A stretch of 64,000 nt of DNA from Sphingobacterium paucimobilis HER1398 (GTDB lineage Bacteria; Bacteroidota; Bacteroidia; Sphingobacteriales; Sphingobacteriaceae), in the NCBI RefSeq assembly GCF_000416985.1, contig NZ_ATDL01000004.1, positions 372,001-436,000 on the forward strand. Direction: 5' to 3'. The notes beneath the pieces are model-generated. The model saw only the letters and a list, made by a program, of their open reading frames with translations. It did not search any database and was not told the DNA's origin. Within the stretch, counting starts at the first letter, position 1. Each line of letters begins with the position of its first letter. Position numbers and translations under genes: made by a program. Of this stretch, positions 16,787-26,200 are shown piece by piece.

Positions 16787-17809
16787 ATGTTTAAATACGC
16801 TTTATCAATTTTATTACTCGCTTTTTGTCAGCTTTCGAGTGCCCAAAAGAGATCTTTTGAAAAGGACCAGAAAAACTATGTGAATGTAGGGGTGGAGACG
16901 ATCAAGAAGTTGAATAAAACGAGTCCTCTGGTATTGAGTGAGGAACGTGTATCCCTGTTGAAGACGATCGAGACTTATTCTGACCCTTATTCTGACGTTC
17001 CATTTAAAGAGTATCTGAAGAAGTCTGAGGAAGAAGCAGAAGAATTGGAGCATAAAGAACCTATTCTATATGCCTATAGAGCGGCGTTTGAGAAGGTGTT
17101 GAAAGAGGTAAAGCATACCAAGGTCAAAAAAGGTACAGCATCCGTATGGATGCTGTACAATATGGGGTTTGTCATTAAGACACCTTCTGGCTGTTTCGGA
17201 ATAGATGTGGATCATCGATTGGCGGAGCAATTGGCTCCTTATCTGGACTTCTTGTATATTACGCATAATCATGGGGATCATGCCAATCTGAAATTAATGG
17301 CCGCCATGAAGCAATTGGGCAAGCCTGTGATCACTAATTTTGATATCGACAACGCTCCCTATTTTTCCACTGTTGCCACTGGTTATAAAATTGGAAACTT
17401 TACATTACAAACCGATATATCAGATCATTTGAGAAGCCCTGATCTCCCTAATTTTGTAGCTGTGGTTCGTATCGATTGTGGAGATGATACAGGAAATTTT
17501 TCTATCCTACATTGCGGAGATTCTGGCTTTGATCCACAACGGTTCCAAGAAGTACAGGGACCGGTAGACGTAGTGGTATTGCGTTGGGGAGCGGCAAGAG
17601 AAAATGAAATTTTAGGTGCGGGAGATGGTCAGGTACAAACCAATTATGCGCTGTTGTCGCACCTCATTGAAATGAGACATAAACCTTACCCTAAAGGGCA
17701 GGCTTCCATTACACAGACATTGAAACATCTTCCTCATGTGGCCTGCAAAAACACCATTATGCCATTTTGGGGAGAAATGTTAACCTGGGAAAATGGTGTG
17801 TTGAAATAG
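16787..17809 (+). CDS. Secreted metallo-beta-lactamase-fold hydrolase
   Basis: 340 residues from the ATG at 16787; the frame is open from 16760, but that would overlap the previous gene and hide a clean signal peptide (MFKYALSILLLAFCQLSSAQ). Metal-binding motifs: HNHGDH (His160, His162, Asp164, His165), DHLR near 212, HCGDSG near 241 and SHLIEMRH near 286. It is a full-length paralogue of the C-terminal half of the previous gene, with near-identical ending (IMPFWGE...LTWENG against IIPFWGE...MIWKNG). It is likely periplasmic and of the UlaG/NAPE-PLD-like group; substrate unknown. It is the last gene of the SusCD 1 operon. Confidence 0.85.
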   Translation: MFKYALSILLLAFCQLSSAQKRSFEKDQKNYVNVGVETIKKLNKTSPLVLSEERVSLLKTIETYSDPYSDVPFKEYLKKSEEEAEELEHKEPILYAYRAAFEKVLKEVKHTKVKKGTASVWMLYNMGFVIKTPSGCFGIDVDHRLAEQLAPYLDFLYITHNHGDHANLKLMAAMKQLGKPVITNFDIDNAPYFSTVATGYKIGNFTLQTDISDHLRSPDLPNFVAVVRIDCGDDTGNFSILHCGDSGFDPQRFQEVQGPVDVVVLRWGAARENEILGAGDGQVQTNYALLSHLIEMRHKPYPKGQASITQTLKHLPHVACKNTIMPFWGEMLTWENGVLK

Positions 17810-17828
17810 CTTCTTATAGAAAATAGGT

Positions 17829-17860
17829 ATAACATACTCCTCATGTTAGGAGTATGTTAT
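17829..17860 (+). terminator. Hairpin ending SusCD locus 1
   Basis: ATAACATACTCC (17829-17840) pairs perfectly with GGAGTATGTTAT (17849-17860) around an 8-nt loop. The following tract is not T-rich, so it may be a stabiliser or weak terminator. It lies 19 bp past the stop. Confidence 0.65.
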
Positions 17861-18032
17861 ATAATGATTATGTAATCGTTGGGAGAAGTCTTTTCTAGTT
17901 GGTTTTATTTAATTTCGCATCGAACTATTTATTAGCTGTATGTAGGTGCATTTTTTTAGCTTACCTGCTGTGGCGTTTGATTTATATTGCTTAACTTAGT
18001 TATGCTATCAAAATTATCTAAACCTCTAGAGC

Positions 18033-18620
18033 GTGAAAGACGACCTGAAATATGTTGAAATTCTATGTCTTGGACATGAAGCGGGGTTACAGTATTTTAT
18101 CGCTCAATTTGGCGAACCGTTACATTTTTTTGCTTACAAGATTACCAAGAATAGGGAAGTGTCTGAAGAGATAGTCTCCGAGTCATTTTGTAAGTTGTGG
18201 CAGCGAAAAGAAAAAATGGAAACCTATGAAATGGTGCGATCTTTTCTGTTTTCGGTCACTAGAAATGCTTGTTATGATCATATGGGGTCGGCCTACCAGA
18301 AAAAGATCTCTCTATCCCATAATGATTGGACCAGTATCGAGGGAAAAGAAGGGGATATGTTGGGACAGATCATCTATATCGAACTGATCAAGCAAATTAT
18401 TCAAGAACTGGAGAAGCTACCTAAGAAGCAGGCCGAGATTTTTAGACTCTCATATATAGAAGGTTTGGATACGGAAGAGATCTGTAGGGTATTAAATACG
18501 ACTGCTAATAATGTTTATTTTGCTAAATCTAAAGTATTGAATGTATTACGGCAAAACTTAAGTAAAAAGGATATGGGACTCTATCTTACACTCATCGCCT
18601 GGATGCTGCCTTTAGATTGA
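18033..18620 (+). CDS. ECF sigma-70 factor (locus 1)
   Basis: 195 residues, starting at GTG 18033 (GTG AAA GAC GAC). Region 2 is present (EEIVSESFCKLWQRKEK, then MVRSFLFSVTRNACYDHM, about residues 48-90), and region 4 near 130-180 contains LPKKQAEIFRLSYIEGLDTEEI and the helix-turn-helix NTTANNVYFAKSKVL. It fits the Bacteroidota group controlled by FecR. It has no FecR gene beside it, whereas the FecR at 6759 lacks a sigma; pairing across the locus is plausible. A weak promoter (TTTG near 17967, TAGTTATG near 17987) may precede it. Confidence 0.93.
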   Translation: MKDDLKYVEILCLGHEAGLQYFIAQFGEPLHFFAYKITKNREVSEEIVSESFCKLWQRKEKMETYEMVRSFLFSVTRNACYDHMGSAYQKKISLSHNDWTSIEGKEGDMLGQIIYIELIKQIIQELEKLPKKQAEIFRLSYIEGLDTEEICRVLNTTANNVYFAKSKVLNVLRQNLSKKDMGLYLTLIAWMLPLD

Positions 18621-18655
18621 TAGGCTTTTGTCTCGTATATTATAATGATAGTACA

Positions 18656-18671
18656 TGTGATATCTATCACT
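18656..18671. promoter_or_regulatory. CRP/FNR-type operator
   Basis: TGTGA-TATCTA-TCACT, with the perfect inner palindrome GTGATA-TC-TATCAC (18657-18670). It matches the CRP-family consensus TGTGA-N6-TCACA at 9 of 10 positions. Its centre is about 62 bp upstream of the start of transcription predicted from the -7 box at 18715, a classical class I activator position. Confidence 0.6.
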
Positions 18672-18714
18672 TAAAATTATAATTTTCAGCATAGGAACTG
18701 GTGCTGTAAGTTGT

Positions 18715-18722
18715 TAGATTTG
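18715..18722 (+). promoter_or_regulatory. -7 box TAGATTTG
   Basis: A perfect TAnnTTTG box ending 8 bp before the ATG at 18731. It implies a very short or no 5' leader, and shows that the GTG at 18722 belongs to the promoter and is not the start codon. Confidence 0.6.
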
Positions 18723-18730
18723 TGGTTAAT

Positions 18731-19987
18731 ATGGGTGGATTCTTTTCCTCAATCACTATACGGCAGTGGACGGTCCTGGGTGTATTCAATTTGATGTTGG
18801 TGGCCGCCTTTGGACTGCTGATGCGCAGTATGGTTATCTTTCCGCAGACTTGGCTTAATCAGAAGTTTATTCTTCATGCACATTCGCATTTTGCTTTTTC
18901 GGGTTGGATATCCCATATGCTGATGGTTTTGATGACTATGGTGGTATTGCGGCGTGAACCGGGTGAGTGCCTTCCAAAACGTTATCAGCTGCTTTTAGGG
19001 GCTAATATGTTGGCCTCCTATGGAATGTTGTTCTGTTTTTCCTGGCAAGGGTATGGACGCTATTCCATTGTCTTTTCTACGCTTACCATCTTGCTGTCTT
19101 ATGTATTTGTAGGGATGCTGTGGCGTGCTGTTGGCCAAGCTCTACTGTCTCCCTTGGTGCGGAAATGGTTTAGGGCGGCACTTGTCTTTTTAGTGCTGTC
19201 TTCGGTTGGGACATTTTACCTGGCTTATCTACAGGCAACACATAATGTAGACGGTGATAAGCAATTATCGGCGGTATATTTCTTTCTTCACTTTCAGTAT
19301 AATGGTTGGTTTTTCTTCGCTTGCATGGGCTTGTGGCATCATTGGTTAGCCTCGCATAAGATAGAAGTGTCTGGTGGGACAATACTGTATCGTTTTTTTG
19401 CATGGACTTGTGTACCTGCTTACCTGTTGTCGCTACTGTGGATGGATCTGCCCGTATGGTTGTATGTTATTTTGGGTATGGCAGTCGTGTGTCAGAATGT
19501 GAGTTGGTTTTATTGGGTAGTGGGAATGGTCCCGGGGGTGAAGCGAGGAAAAGGTATCCAGCCGGTCTGGCTGCGCAGTGTACTGCTGTGTGTGCTATTG
19601 GCTGTGTGTCTTAAATTGCTATTGTACGTTATGGCGCTGATTCCCAAATTTCAACCGTTGACCTACAGTTTCCGTCCGATTGTGATTGGGTATTTACATT
19701 TGGTGCTGTTGGGCATAATCACGTTATTTATTTTGGGCTTTGTATTTTTGAATGCTGTTACCCGTGAAACTCCGCTCACCAAGTGGGCGTTGATATCATT
19801 TATAGTGGGGATTGTTGGTAATGAATCTTTGCTATTGTTGGAAGGATTGACCGGAATGCAGGGAGTCTACATTCCCTATATACCTTTGGGGCTGGCGGTA
19901 GTTGCCTTGCTGTTGTTTTTGTCAATCGGGCTGCTCTGGATATCAATATTCTTAGGCCGTAAAAATGTAGAAGGTGCTGCTGGTTAA
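18731..19987 (+). CDS. Haem-copper-oxidase subunit I-like membrane protein
   Basis: 418 residues from ATG 18731, with about 12 membrane helices. Conserved histidines sit within membrane segments: HAHSHFAFSGW (about 46-56), FFLHFQYNGW (about 187-196) with GLWHHWL soon after, and YLHLVLLG (about 319-326). The pattern resembles the haem- and copper-ligating histidines of haem-copper oxidase or NorB/NnrS-like proteins, but the sequence is too divergent for me to name a substrate. A CRP/FNR-type site upstream agrees with oxygen or nitric oxide control. It converges with the DUF763 gene, overlapping it by 4 bp. It could also be a non-catalytic haem sensor. Confidence 0.65.
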   Translation: MGGFFSSITIRQWTVLGVFNLMLVAAFGLLMRSMVIFPQTWLNQKFILHAHSHFAFSGWISHMLMVLMTMVVLRREPGECLPKRYQLLLGANMLASYGMLFCFSWQGYGRYSIVFSTLTILLSYVFVGMLWRAVGQALLSPLVRKWFRAALVFLVLSSVGTFYLAYLQATHNVDGDKQLSAVYFFLHFQYNGWFFFACMGLWHHWLASHKIEVSGGTILYRFFAWTCVPAYLLSLLWMDLPVWLYVILGMAVVCQNVSWFYWVVGMVPGVKRGKGIQPVWLRSVLLCVLLAVCLKLLLYVMALIPKFQPLTYSFRPIVIGYLHLVLLGIITLFILGFVFLNAVTRETPLTKWALISFIVGIVGNESLLLLEGLTGMQGVYIPYIPLGLAVVALLLFLSIGLLWISIFLGRKNVEGAAG

Positions 19988-21201
19988 GAAAAGAATGATA
20001 ATTGTTGGCCTTTTTGGGTTTGAATGGGCTTCTTGGAATCGCCCATCACGGTCTTGCCGCCGTATTGCCAAGCGTCTTTCCGTTCTTGTTCGATGACTTG
20101 TTGTACGTCAAAGCAAGGGGTAAATTGTTGCTCTGCCTGTAATACAATCTGATGAAGTTTTTGTATGGTTTTTAGCTTGTCTGTATGGCCTAATTTTGAT
20201 TTTTCTATTCCATTGCGCAGTATGGCGATTCCTTCGTCATAGACCTTGGTGGGAACTGGAAACGGATGCCCGTCTTTTCCGCCATGGGCGAAGGAAAAAC
20301 GTGCTGGATCGTCGAAGCGGCAGGGTGCGCCGTGTATGATTTCGCTGACTAGTGCCAGTGACTGTAAGGTCCGGGGACCCACGCCCTGTAGAAGGAGCAG
20401 ATCTTCAAAAGTGTGGATATCGGCCTCGCGGGTGACATATAAAAGTGCGCCCAGTCGTTTTAAATTGACATCCTTGGACTGGACATCGTGTCTCATAGGC
20501 ATGTGTAGGTGGCGGATTTGTCGGAGGGTGTATTCAGCATCCTCTTTTGATAGTGATAAGATGCCTTGACGGTTTTGAGTAGCTTCCAAAGCGGTCAGGT
20601 TTAAGATCCTTCCTCTGGATACACCGCGTATACCACTATGGGGTTGATCGATGAATGACTTTAGATGCTGGGAGTGCCAGTGGTAGCGTCGGGCGGTACC
20701 ATCGTATTGGTGCATGCCCTGTTGTACTACGGCCCAGTTCCCTTCATTGGAAACAATAAAGTTGTGAAGATATAACTGATAGCCATCTTGTATAGCGGTA
20801 TTGTCTACCTTGGCCGTGAGCTTACTCGCTCTAACGAGGCTGTTACCATCTACTCCTGTGGCATATGCTACACGCTGTATCTCGTCTGGTGTGTGGCGGG
20901 ACAATTTTCCTTTGCCTCCACAGATGTATAGTCCGAGTTGTGCGGAATGTGGATTAATGGCTCTTTTTAGTGCACCCATGACGGAGGTCGTGATGCCGGA
21001 TGAATGCCAGTCCATGCCCAGTACAGCACCAAAACTCTGGAACCAAAAAGGGTCAGCCAATCTTTTCAAGACTTCGTCCTTTCCATAGTCGGTCAATATA
21101 TTTTCGACAATAGAAAGACCTAACGCCGACATACGCTCGTAAAGCCAGCTAGGAACTTTGCCGTAGTGTAAGGGGAGATCTGCTGTGCCGGATCGTTTCA
21201 T
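19984..21201 (-). CDS. DUF763 domain protein
   Basis: 405 residues, soluble. The N-terminal pattern GTADLPLHYGKVPSWL (5-20) is diagnostic for DUF763, a family shared by archaea and some bacteria. Other family features are WHSSGITTSVMGALK (65-79) and a helix-hairpin-helix near 272-290 (LLLLQGVGPRTLQSL), which indicates nucleic acid binding. The C-terminus SFFS is clean. The biochemical role is unknown to me. It faces the haem-copper-oxidase-like gene and overlaps its 3' end by 4 bp; the two need not be related. Start at the ATG whose complement ends at 21201. Confidence 0.9.
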   Translation of the reverse strand: MKRSGTADLPLHYGKVPSWLYERMSALGLSIVENILTDYGKDEVLKRLADPFWFQSFGAVLGMDWHSSGITTSVMGALKRAINPHSAQLGLYICGGKGKLSRHTPDEIQRVAYATGVDGNSLVRASKLTAKVDNTAIQDGYQLYLHNFIVSNEGNWAVVQQGMHQYDGTARRYHWHSQHLKSFIDQPHSGIRGVSRGRILNLTALEATQNRQGILSLSKEDAEYTLRQIRHLHMPMRHDVQSKDVNLKRLGALLYVTREADIHTFEDLLLLQGVGPRTLQSLALVSEIIHGAPCRFDDPARFSFAHGGKDGHPFPVPTKVYDEGIAILRNGIEKSKLGHTDKLKTIQKLHQIVLQAEQQFTPCFDVQQVIEQERKDAWQYGGKTVMGDSKKPIQTQKGQQLSFFS

Positions 21202-21350
21202 GGATTGCTAATTTTATTAGTGTAAACTTAGTGTTTTTTTAATAGGTTTTTAGGATTCTTTTTTTCTTTAAGTATTTTATAACTTCGTATATCCAATTAT
21301 ATCGTTTACAAAATTAATAAGAAGTTTACATAGCATTAATTTACTTGTAA

Positions 21351-21358
21351 TACATTTG
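21351..21358 (+). promoter_or_regulatory. -7 box TACATTTG of sigma 2
   Basis: A perfect TAnnTTTG box ends 4 bp before the ATG at 21363, with a TTT at 21325 at the -33 distance. No other in-frame Met occurs before the sigma fold, so transcription should begin at or next to the start codon. Confidence 0.65.
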
Positions 21359-21362
21359 GCTT

Positions 21363-21953
21363 ATGGCTATTGCTGGATTTAAAATCACTGCTAAAGAGTT
21401 TGAACAGTTCCGAGATGGAGATGAGCAGGTATTTGAATCTGTATACCACGCTTATTATAAAACGCTGTTTACAAAAATTAATAATCTTTGTAACGATACG
21501 GAATTGAGTAATGAGGTAATACAGGAGACTTTTATTCAATTATTTATTAATAAAGAAAAGATAAAGGAACCAGAAGCACTCTATCCCTTTTTGTATACGG
21601 TATCAAAACGTATGGCCATATCTGCGTTTCGTAAATCTGTGGTTCGAATGCAGTACCAGGAATATCTGCAATATACCTTTGAAGAAAGTAGTGAAGCCAG
21701 AGGCTTGTCCATCTTGGATGATGATATGACAAGCCGGATTCATGAAATGATAGATGAACTCCCAACAGAACAGAAAAAGGTGTTTAAAATGAACAAGATT
21801 GAGGAAATGAGCTATAAAGAAATTGCAGAATCCGTAGGCGTCTCTCCTCATACAGTCAGAAATCAAATCGCTAATGCTACAAAACTGATACGGCTCAAAG
21901 TCAGTAAAATGTTGTTTTTATCCCTTTTTTTACTTTTTTTACTTTCGCAATAG
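21363..21953 (+). CDS. ECF sigma-70 factor (locus 2)
   Basis: 196 residues. Region 2 spans about 15-85 (FRDGDEQVFESVYHAYYKTLF, then SNEVIQETFIQLF and LYTVSKRMAISAFR). Region 4 is near 128-180 (LPTEQKKVFKMNKIEEMSYKEIAESVGVSPHTVRNQI). The length and ending with a hydrophobic tail (MLFLSLFLLFLLSQ) are typical of the SusCD-associated group. FecR follows 48 bp downstream and SusC after that, the normal order. It directs transcription of the SusC 2 locus when released by FecR. The gene appears leaderless. Confidence 0.95.
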   Translation: MAIAGFKITAKEFEQFRDGDEQVFESVYHAYYKTLFTKINNLCNDTELSNEVIQETFIQLFINKEKIKEPEALYPFLYTVSKRMAISAFRKSVVRMQYQEYLQYTFEESSEARGLSILDDDMTSRIHEMIDELPTEQKKVFKMNKIEEMSYKEIAESVGVSPHTVRNQIANATKLIRLKVSKMLFLSLFLLFLLSQ

Positions 21954-22001
21954 TACATTTTTCATACTGATGCGTGTATACTTATAGAAGTATCACAGCA
22001 G

Positions 22002-23177
22002 ATGGAAGAAAAGAGACTAAGAGAACTGATTTCAAAATATCATAACGGACAATGCACCGAGCAGGAGTATCATGAGCTTCAGGAGGTGTTGGCAGATCCT
22101 GTACAGCATGATTTATTGGAAAATTATTACGACAATCTGCAGCCCCAAGAGAAAGTGCCGGAAGTTAACCTCTATGGATCTGATAGGATTCTAAAGAATG
22201 TTTGGAATGACAATCGGGTAGGACAACAAAGAAAGGCACGTCGGATTGATCAAAAACAAACTATACCATATTATAAAATTGCTGTTGCTGTTTTACTGAT
22301 TCTAGGCTCTGTAATCTGGTGGTACCCCAAGTCAAAGGTAGGCGATCTTGTTGCGAGGACTGGAAGTGAAGTGGTGCATGGCCAGGATCGCGCGCAAATT
22401 CAGTTGGACGATGGCCGCATATTTGATTTAGATAGTCTGAGTGGTGGAGCAGAATTGATGGATAAAGGTTTTTATCTAACCAATGGAGAAGGTAAAGAAA
22501 TGGTGTTCAGGTATAGTCCTACTGGAACGAGCACGGGTAGTTTGAAGTACCATACCTTATCTACACCTAAAGGAGGGCAGTTTAAGTTGGAACTACCAGA
22601 TGGGACGCTAGTATGGCTGAATGCGGAAAGCAAAGTGAGTTTTCCTGCGCATTTTCTAGATAGAGAGCGAATTGTGAAGTGTGAAGGAGAGGTGTATTTT
22701 GAGGTGGCAAAACGTACAATAGCCGATAAACGGATTCCTTTTAAGGTGATGACGAAAGATCAGGAACTCGAGGTTTTAGGGACTACATTTAATATCAGTA
22801 GCTATGGAAGCACCGTAGTAACCACGTTGGTAGAAGGGAGAGTTAGCTTAAAGGATCATCACGGTCAAGTATTTCTCGAACCCAATCAACAAGCTGTTTT
22901 TGATAAGTCCTTTGAAATAAAAGCTATAGATCCTATGTACGCCGTGGCATGGAAAGATGGGGATTTTGCTTTTCACAAATCTAAAATTGGAGATGTAATG
23001 GCTGCGGTATCCCGTTGGTACAATGTTGAGGTGCACTTCGAGGGTGATTTTAGTAAGGATTCGTTCACCGGAACTATATCTAAATATGAAAATATAGATA
23101 AACTATTAGAAACAATAGCGCTCACAGGCTCTATAAAATTTTCAAGAGAAGGGAGGGTAATAACTGTAAAGAAATAG
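22002..23177 (+). CDS. FecR-family anti-sigma factor (locus 2)
   Basis: 391 residues. A cytoplasmic anti-sigma region (1-85) with the pattern YHNGQCTEQEYHEL is followed by one membrane span (about 92-109, IAVAVLLILGSVIWWYP), a FecR domain about 120-300 (LPDGTLVWLNAESKVSFP) and DUF4974 at about 315-390 (VMAAVSRWYNVEV). It relays the state of SusC 2 to the sigma factor encoded just upstream. Same length and order as FecR 1, with clear but modest similarity. ATG 22002 is the natural start. Confidence 0.95.
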   Translation: MEEKRLRELISKYHNGQCTEQEYHELQEVLADPVQHDLLENYYDNLQPQEKVPEVNLYGSDRILKNVWNDNRVGQQRKARRIDQKQTIPYYKIAVAVLLILGSVIWWYPKSKVGDLVARTGSEVVHGQDRAQIQLDDGRIFDLDSLSGGAELMDKGFYLTNGEGKEMVFRYSPTGTSTGSLKYHTLSTPKGGQFKLELPDGTLVWLNAESKVSFPAHFLDRERIVKCEGEVYFEVAKRTIADKRIPFKVMTKDQELEVLGTTFNISSYGSTVVTTLVEGRVSLKDHHGQVFLEPNQQAVFDKSFEIKAIDPMYAVAWKDGDFAFHKSKIGDVMAAVSRWYNVEVHFEGDFSKDSFTGTISKYENIDKLLETIALTGSIKFSREGRVITVKK

Positions 23178-23196
23178 AAACAAAAACCTGAAAAGA

Positions 23197-23241
23197 TCAG
23201 GAGTGCTTGCAACACCCCTGACTTGGAGTCAGCGAGCTGAC
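23197..23241 (+). promoter_or_regulatory. Two hairpins in FecR-SusC gap
   Basis: TCAGGAGTG (23197-23205) pairs with CACCCCTGA (23213-23221) with one mismatch. GTCAGC (23228-23233) pairs with GCTGAC (23236-23241). They lie between fecR 2 and susC 2 in the same place as the hairpin of locus 1. They may tune susC expression relative to fecR. Confidence 0.55.
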
Positions 23242-23287
23242 ATGATTGAAAAATAACCTGTTATCAATTAATTAACAATCAACACAA

Positions 23288-26200
23288 ATGTATGGAAAAA
23301 AACTAGGAAATAGCTTTCTGGATAGAAAGCAGATTCCGCCTATTAAATCTATTCTCATGAAGTTGAGCCTAGCCGTTCCTTTGCTTGTGGTTGCCAGCCT
23401 GAATGTAAGCGCGGTAACGATAGGGCAGACCATTACGCTAAAGAAGAAGAATCTGAAAATTGAAGAGTTGCTGAAAGAAGTCAGAAAGCAAACTGGATAT
23501 AATGTTTTCTTCAATGAATCAACTATTCCGCAAGAACTTAAATTGGATGTCCTTTATTCTAAAGCCCAATTAAGAGATGTGCTGGATGAGATATCCAGTA
23601 AGTATAGTCTTGGATATAAAATAGTAGATAAGAACATTGTACTGTCCAGTGTTGCTGAGAGGCAATCGATGGGGGATAGTGAAGTAGTCGCTGCAATACA
23701 GCAAAGACAGGTCACCGGACGTGTTACCAATATGAAGGGAGAGGCTTTGGGAGGAGTGACGGTATTGGAGGTTGGTACGGGGAATAGTGTGATCTCTAAT
23801 AATGCAGGGGTATATACTATTACGATGCATAGTAAAGAAAACTTATTAAGATTTTCGTCAGTGGGCTATGCGAGTAGAGAGGTAAGGCCGACGACTTCCT
23901 CTACTTTGGATATAACTATGGAAGAAGCGATCAGTGTATTGAGTGATATTGTAGTAGTGGGATATGGTACACAAAAAAAAGGTAATCTTACTGCTGCCGC
24001 TAGTGTAGTAGATACAAGGTTACTAAAGAGTAGACCAGGAGGGAATGCTTCATCACTCTTGCAAGGGACAGTACCCAACTTGAATGTCAGTTTCTCGACT
24101 GGTAGGCCTGGGGCAGCAGGTAGCTTCAATATCCGTGGCGTGAACTCCATCTCTAACGATGCAAAGCCACTGATTATTATTGACGGTTTTGAGGGGGATA
24201 TCAATCGCCTCAATCCGAATGATATCGAATCCGTAACAGTATTGAAAGATGCGTCAGCTGCAGCTGTGTATGGTGCAAGAGCTTCGTATGGGGTCATTAT
24301 AGTGACGACTAAGTCTGGAAGCGGAAGTGCCACTGCAATCAACTATAGCGGACAAGTGTCTGTGAGTACACCAACTACATCGACTGATTACGAGCGGCGA
24401 GGATACTATTCTGCAGCTATAAACGATAAGTTTTTTTCGCAATATGCAGGAACAAACTATACGAGGTACACAGATGATGATTACTATCAGCTATGGATAC
24501 GACGGGAGGATAAGAAGGAACATCCTGATAGGCCATGGGTAGTACTGGATAAACGGGATGGGCGTGATAGCTATGTGTATTATGGAAACACAGATTGGTA
24601 TAGTTACCTGTTTGATGATAAGCGCCCAATGCAGTCGCACGATATTAGCGTAGTAGGTGGGGCTGATCATATACGATATAGCCTTTCTGGTAATTATTAC
24701 GACCAAAAGGGAATATTTAGACAGAATCCAGATCAAATCAAACGGTATAACCTACGATCTAAAGTAGATTTTGAAGTAAAACCTTGGCTAGATATCAATA
24801 CGAATATAACTTATTTTAACTCTGCATATGGTTATCCTGGTGTGGGAGGTGTGGAAAAAACTTTCGAGAATTCTGTCAGTCATGGTTTGGCGAGTATCGT
24901 GCCTCGTAATCCTGACGGAACTTTAGTATATGCTACGACTATCAGTAATTATAATGTTATGGATGGATATTCTGCGATGTTGACACAGGGATTACACCAT
25001 AATATGGATAAAATATCGGAATTTTCACCAACGATAGAAGCTGTATTAAAGCCGTTAAAGGGATTGGAGCTGAGATCGAGTTATCGCTTTACGCATTACA
25101 ATTATCAGACAATGAACCGTTCGGTTAATATTCCTTATTCCAAATACCCAGGGGAGGAATTGAGTATTACAACAGGAATTGGTAATAATCGCCTTTATGA
25201 ATCACAGATCAATCATTATTTTCAAGGTGTAAATATGTATGCTACCTATGAGCATACATGGAACAATGCCCATAATTTTAAACTAATGGGAGGGTATAAT
25301 TACGAAACCCGTTATATAAAGGATGTAAAAGCTGCACGGGACGGCCTTTTGAGTAATCAGCTGACAGATTTAGAACTCGCTACGGGAGATGTAATCGAAG
25401 TAAATGGGGGACAGAATGAGTATGCCTTATTCGGTGTGTTTTATCGGGCAAATTACAACTATAAAGACCGCTATCTGTTAGAGGCCGCTGGACGGTACGA
25501 TGGTACTTCCCGATTTGCTAAAAATCATCGTTACGGTTTTTTTCCATCGTTTTCTGCTGGATGGAGAGTAGATCGTGAAGATTTTTTCAAAGATTGGAAT
25601 CAACATTTATTTTCTGGACTTAAGTTAAGAGCTTCTTATGGTTCTTTGGGGAATCAACAGGTGGGGTATTACGATTATATACAAACAGTCAACGCAGGCG
25701 GCGTCTTAAAATATTCATTTGGCGATGGCAGTGTGGCTCCGTTTGCTGATGAGAGCGCTCCAAACTCGAGTGCCCTAACATGGGAAACTGTAAATACTAC
25801 CAATATAGGATTGGATGTCGAGTTACTTCAATCAAGGGTGACTTTTAATGGGGATGTATACTGGCGTGAAACTTTGAATATGTTAACGTTGGGTAAAGCC
25901 ATTCCTGCCTATTATGGAGCAGGCTTCCCTAAAGAGAATGCATCTGATTTAATGACTAAAGGATGGGAGGTGAGCGTGTCCTGGAAAGATCAATTTGAAC
26001 TTGCTGCTAAGCCTTTTGCCTATCATGTAGGAATCGGTGTAGGGGATAATACATCGAAGATCACACGTTTTGATAATCCGAATAAAAACCTAAGTAATTT
26101 TTATGAAGGGCAACGTCTAGGACAGATTTGGGGATATGAGGTGAATGGTTATTTTAAAACGGATGAAGAAGCGAAAAATTATGCTGTAGATCAAAAAGCG

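Noticed and set aside
18722-18730. GTG at 18722 as start of the haem-copper-like gene
   Set aside because: It is the last part of the TAGATTTG promoter box; the ATG at 18731 is the better start.
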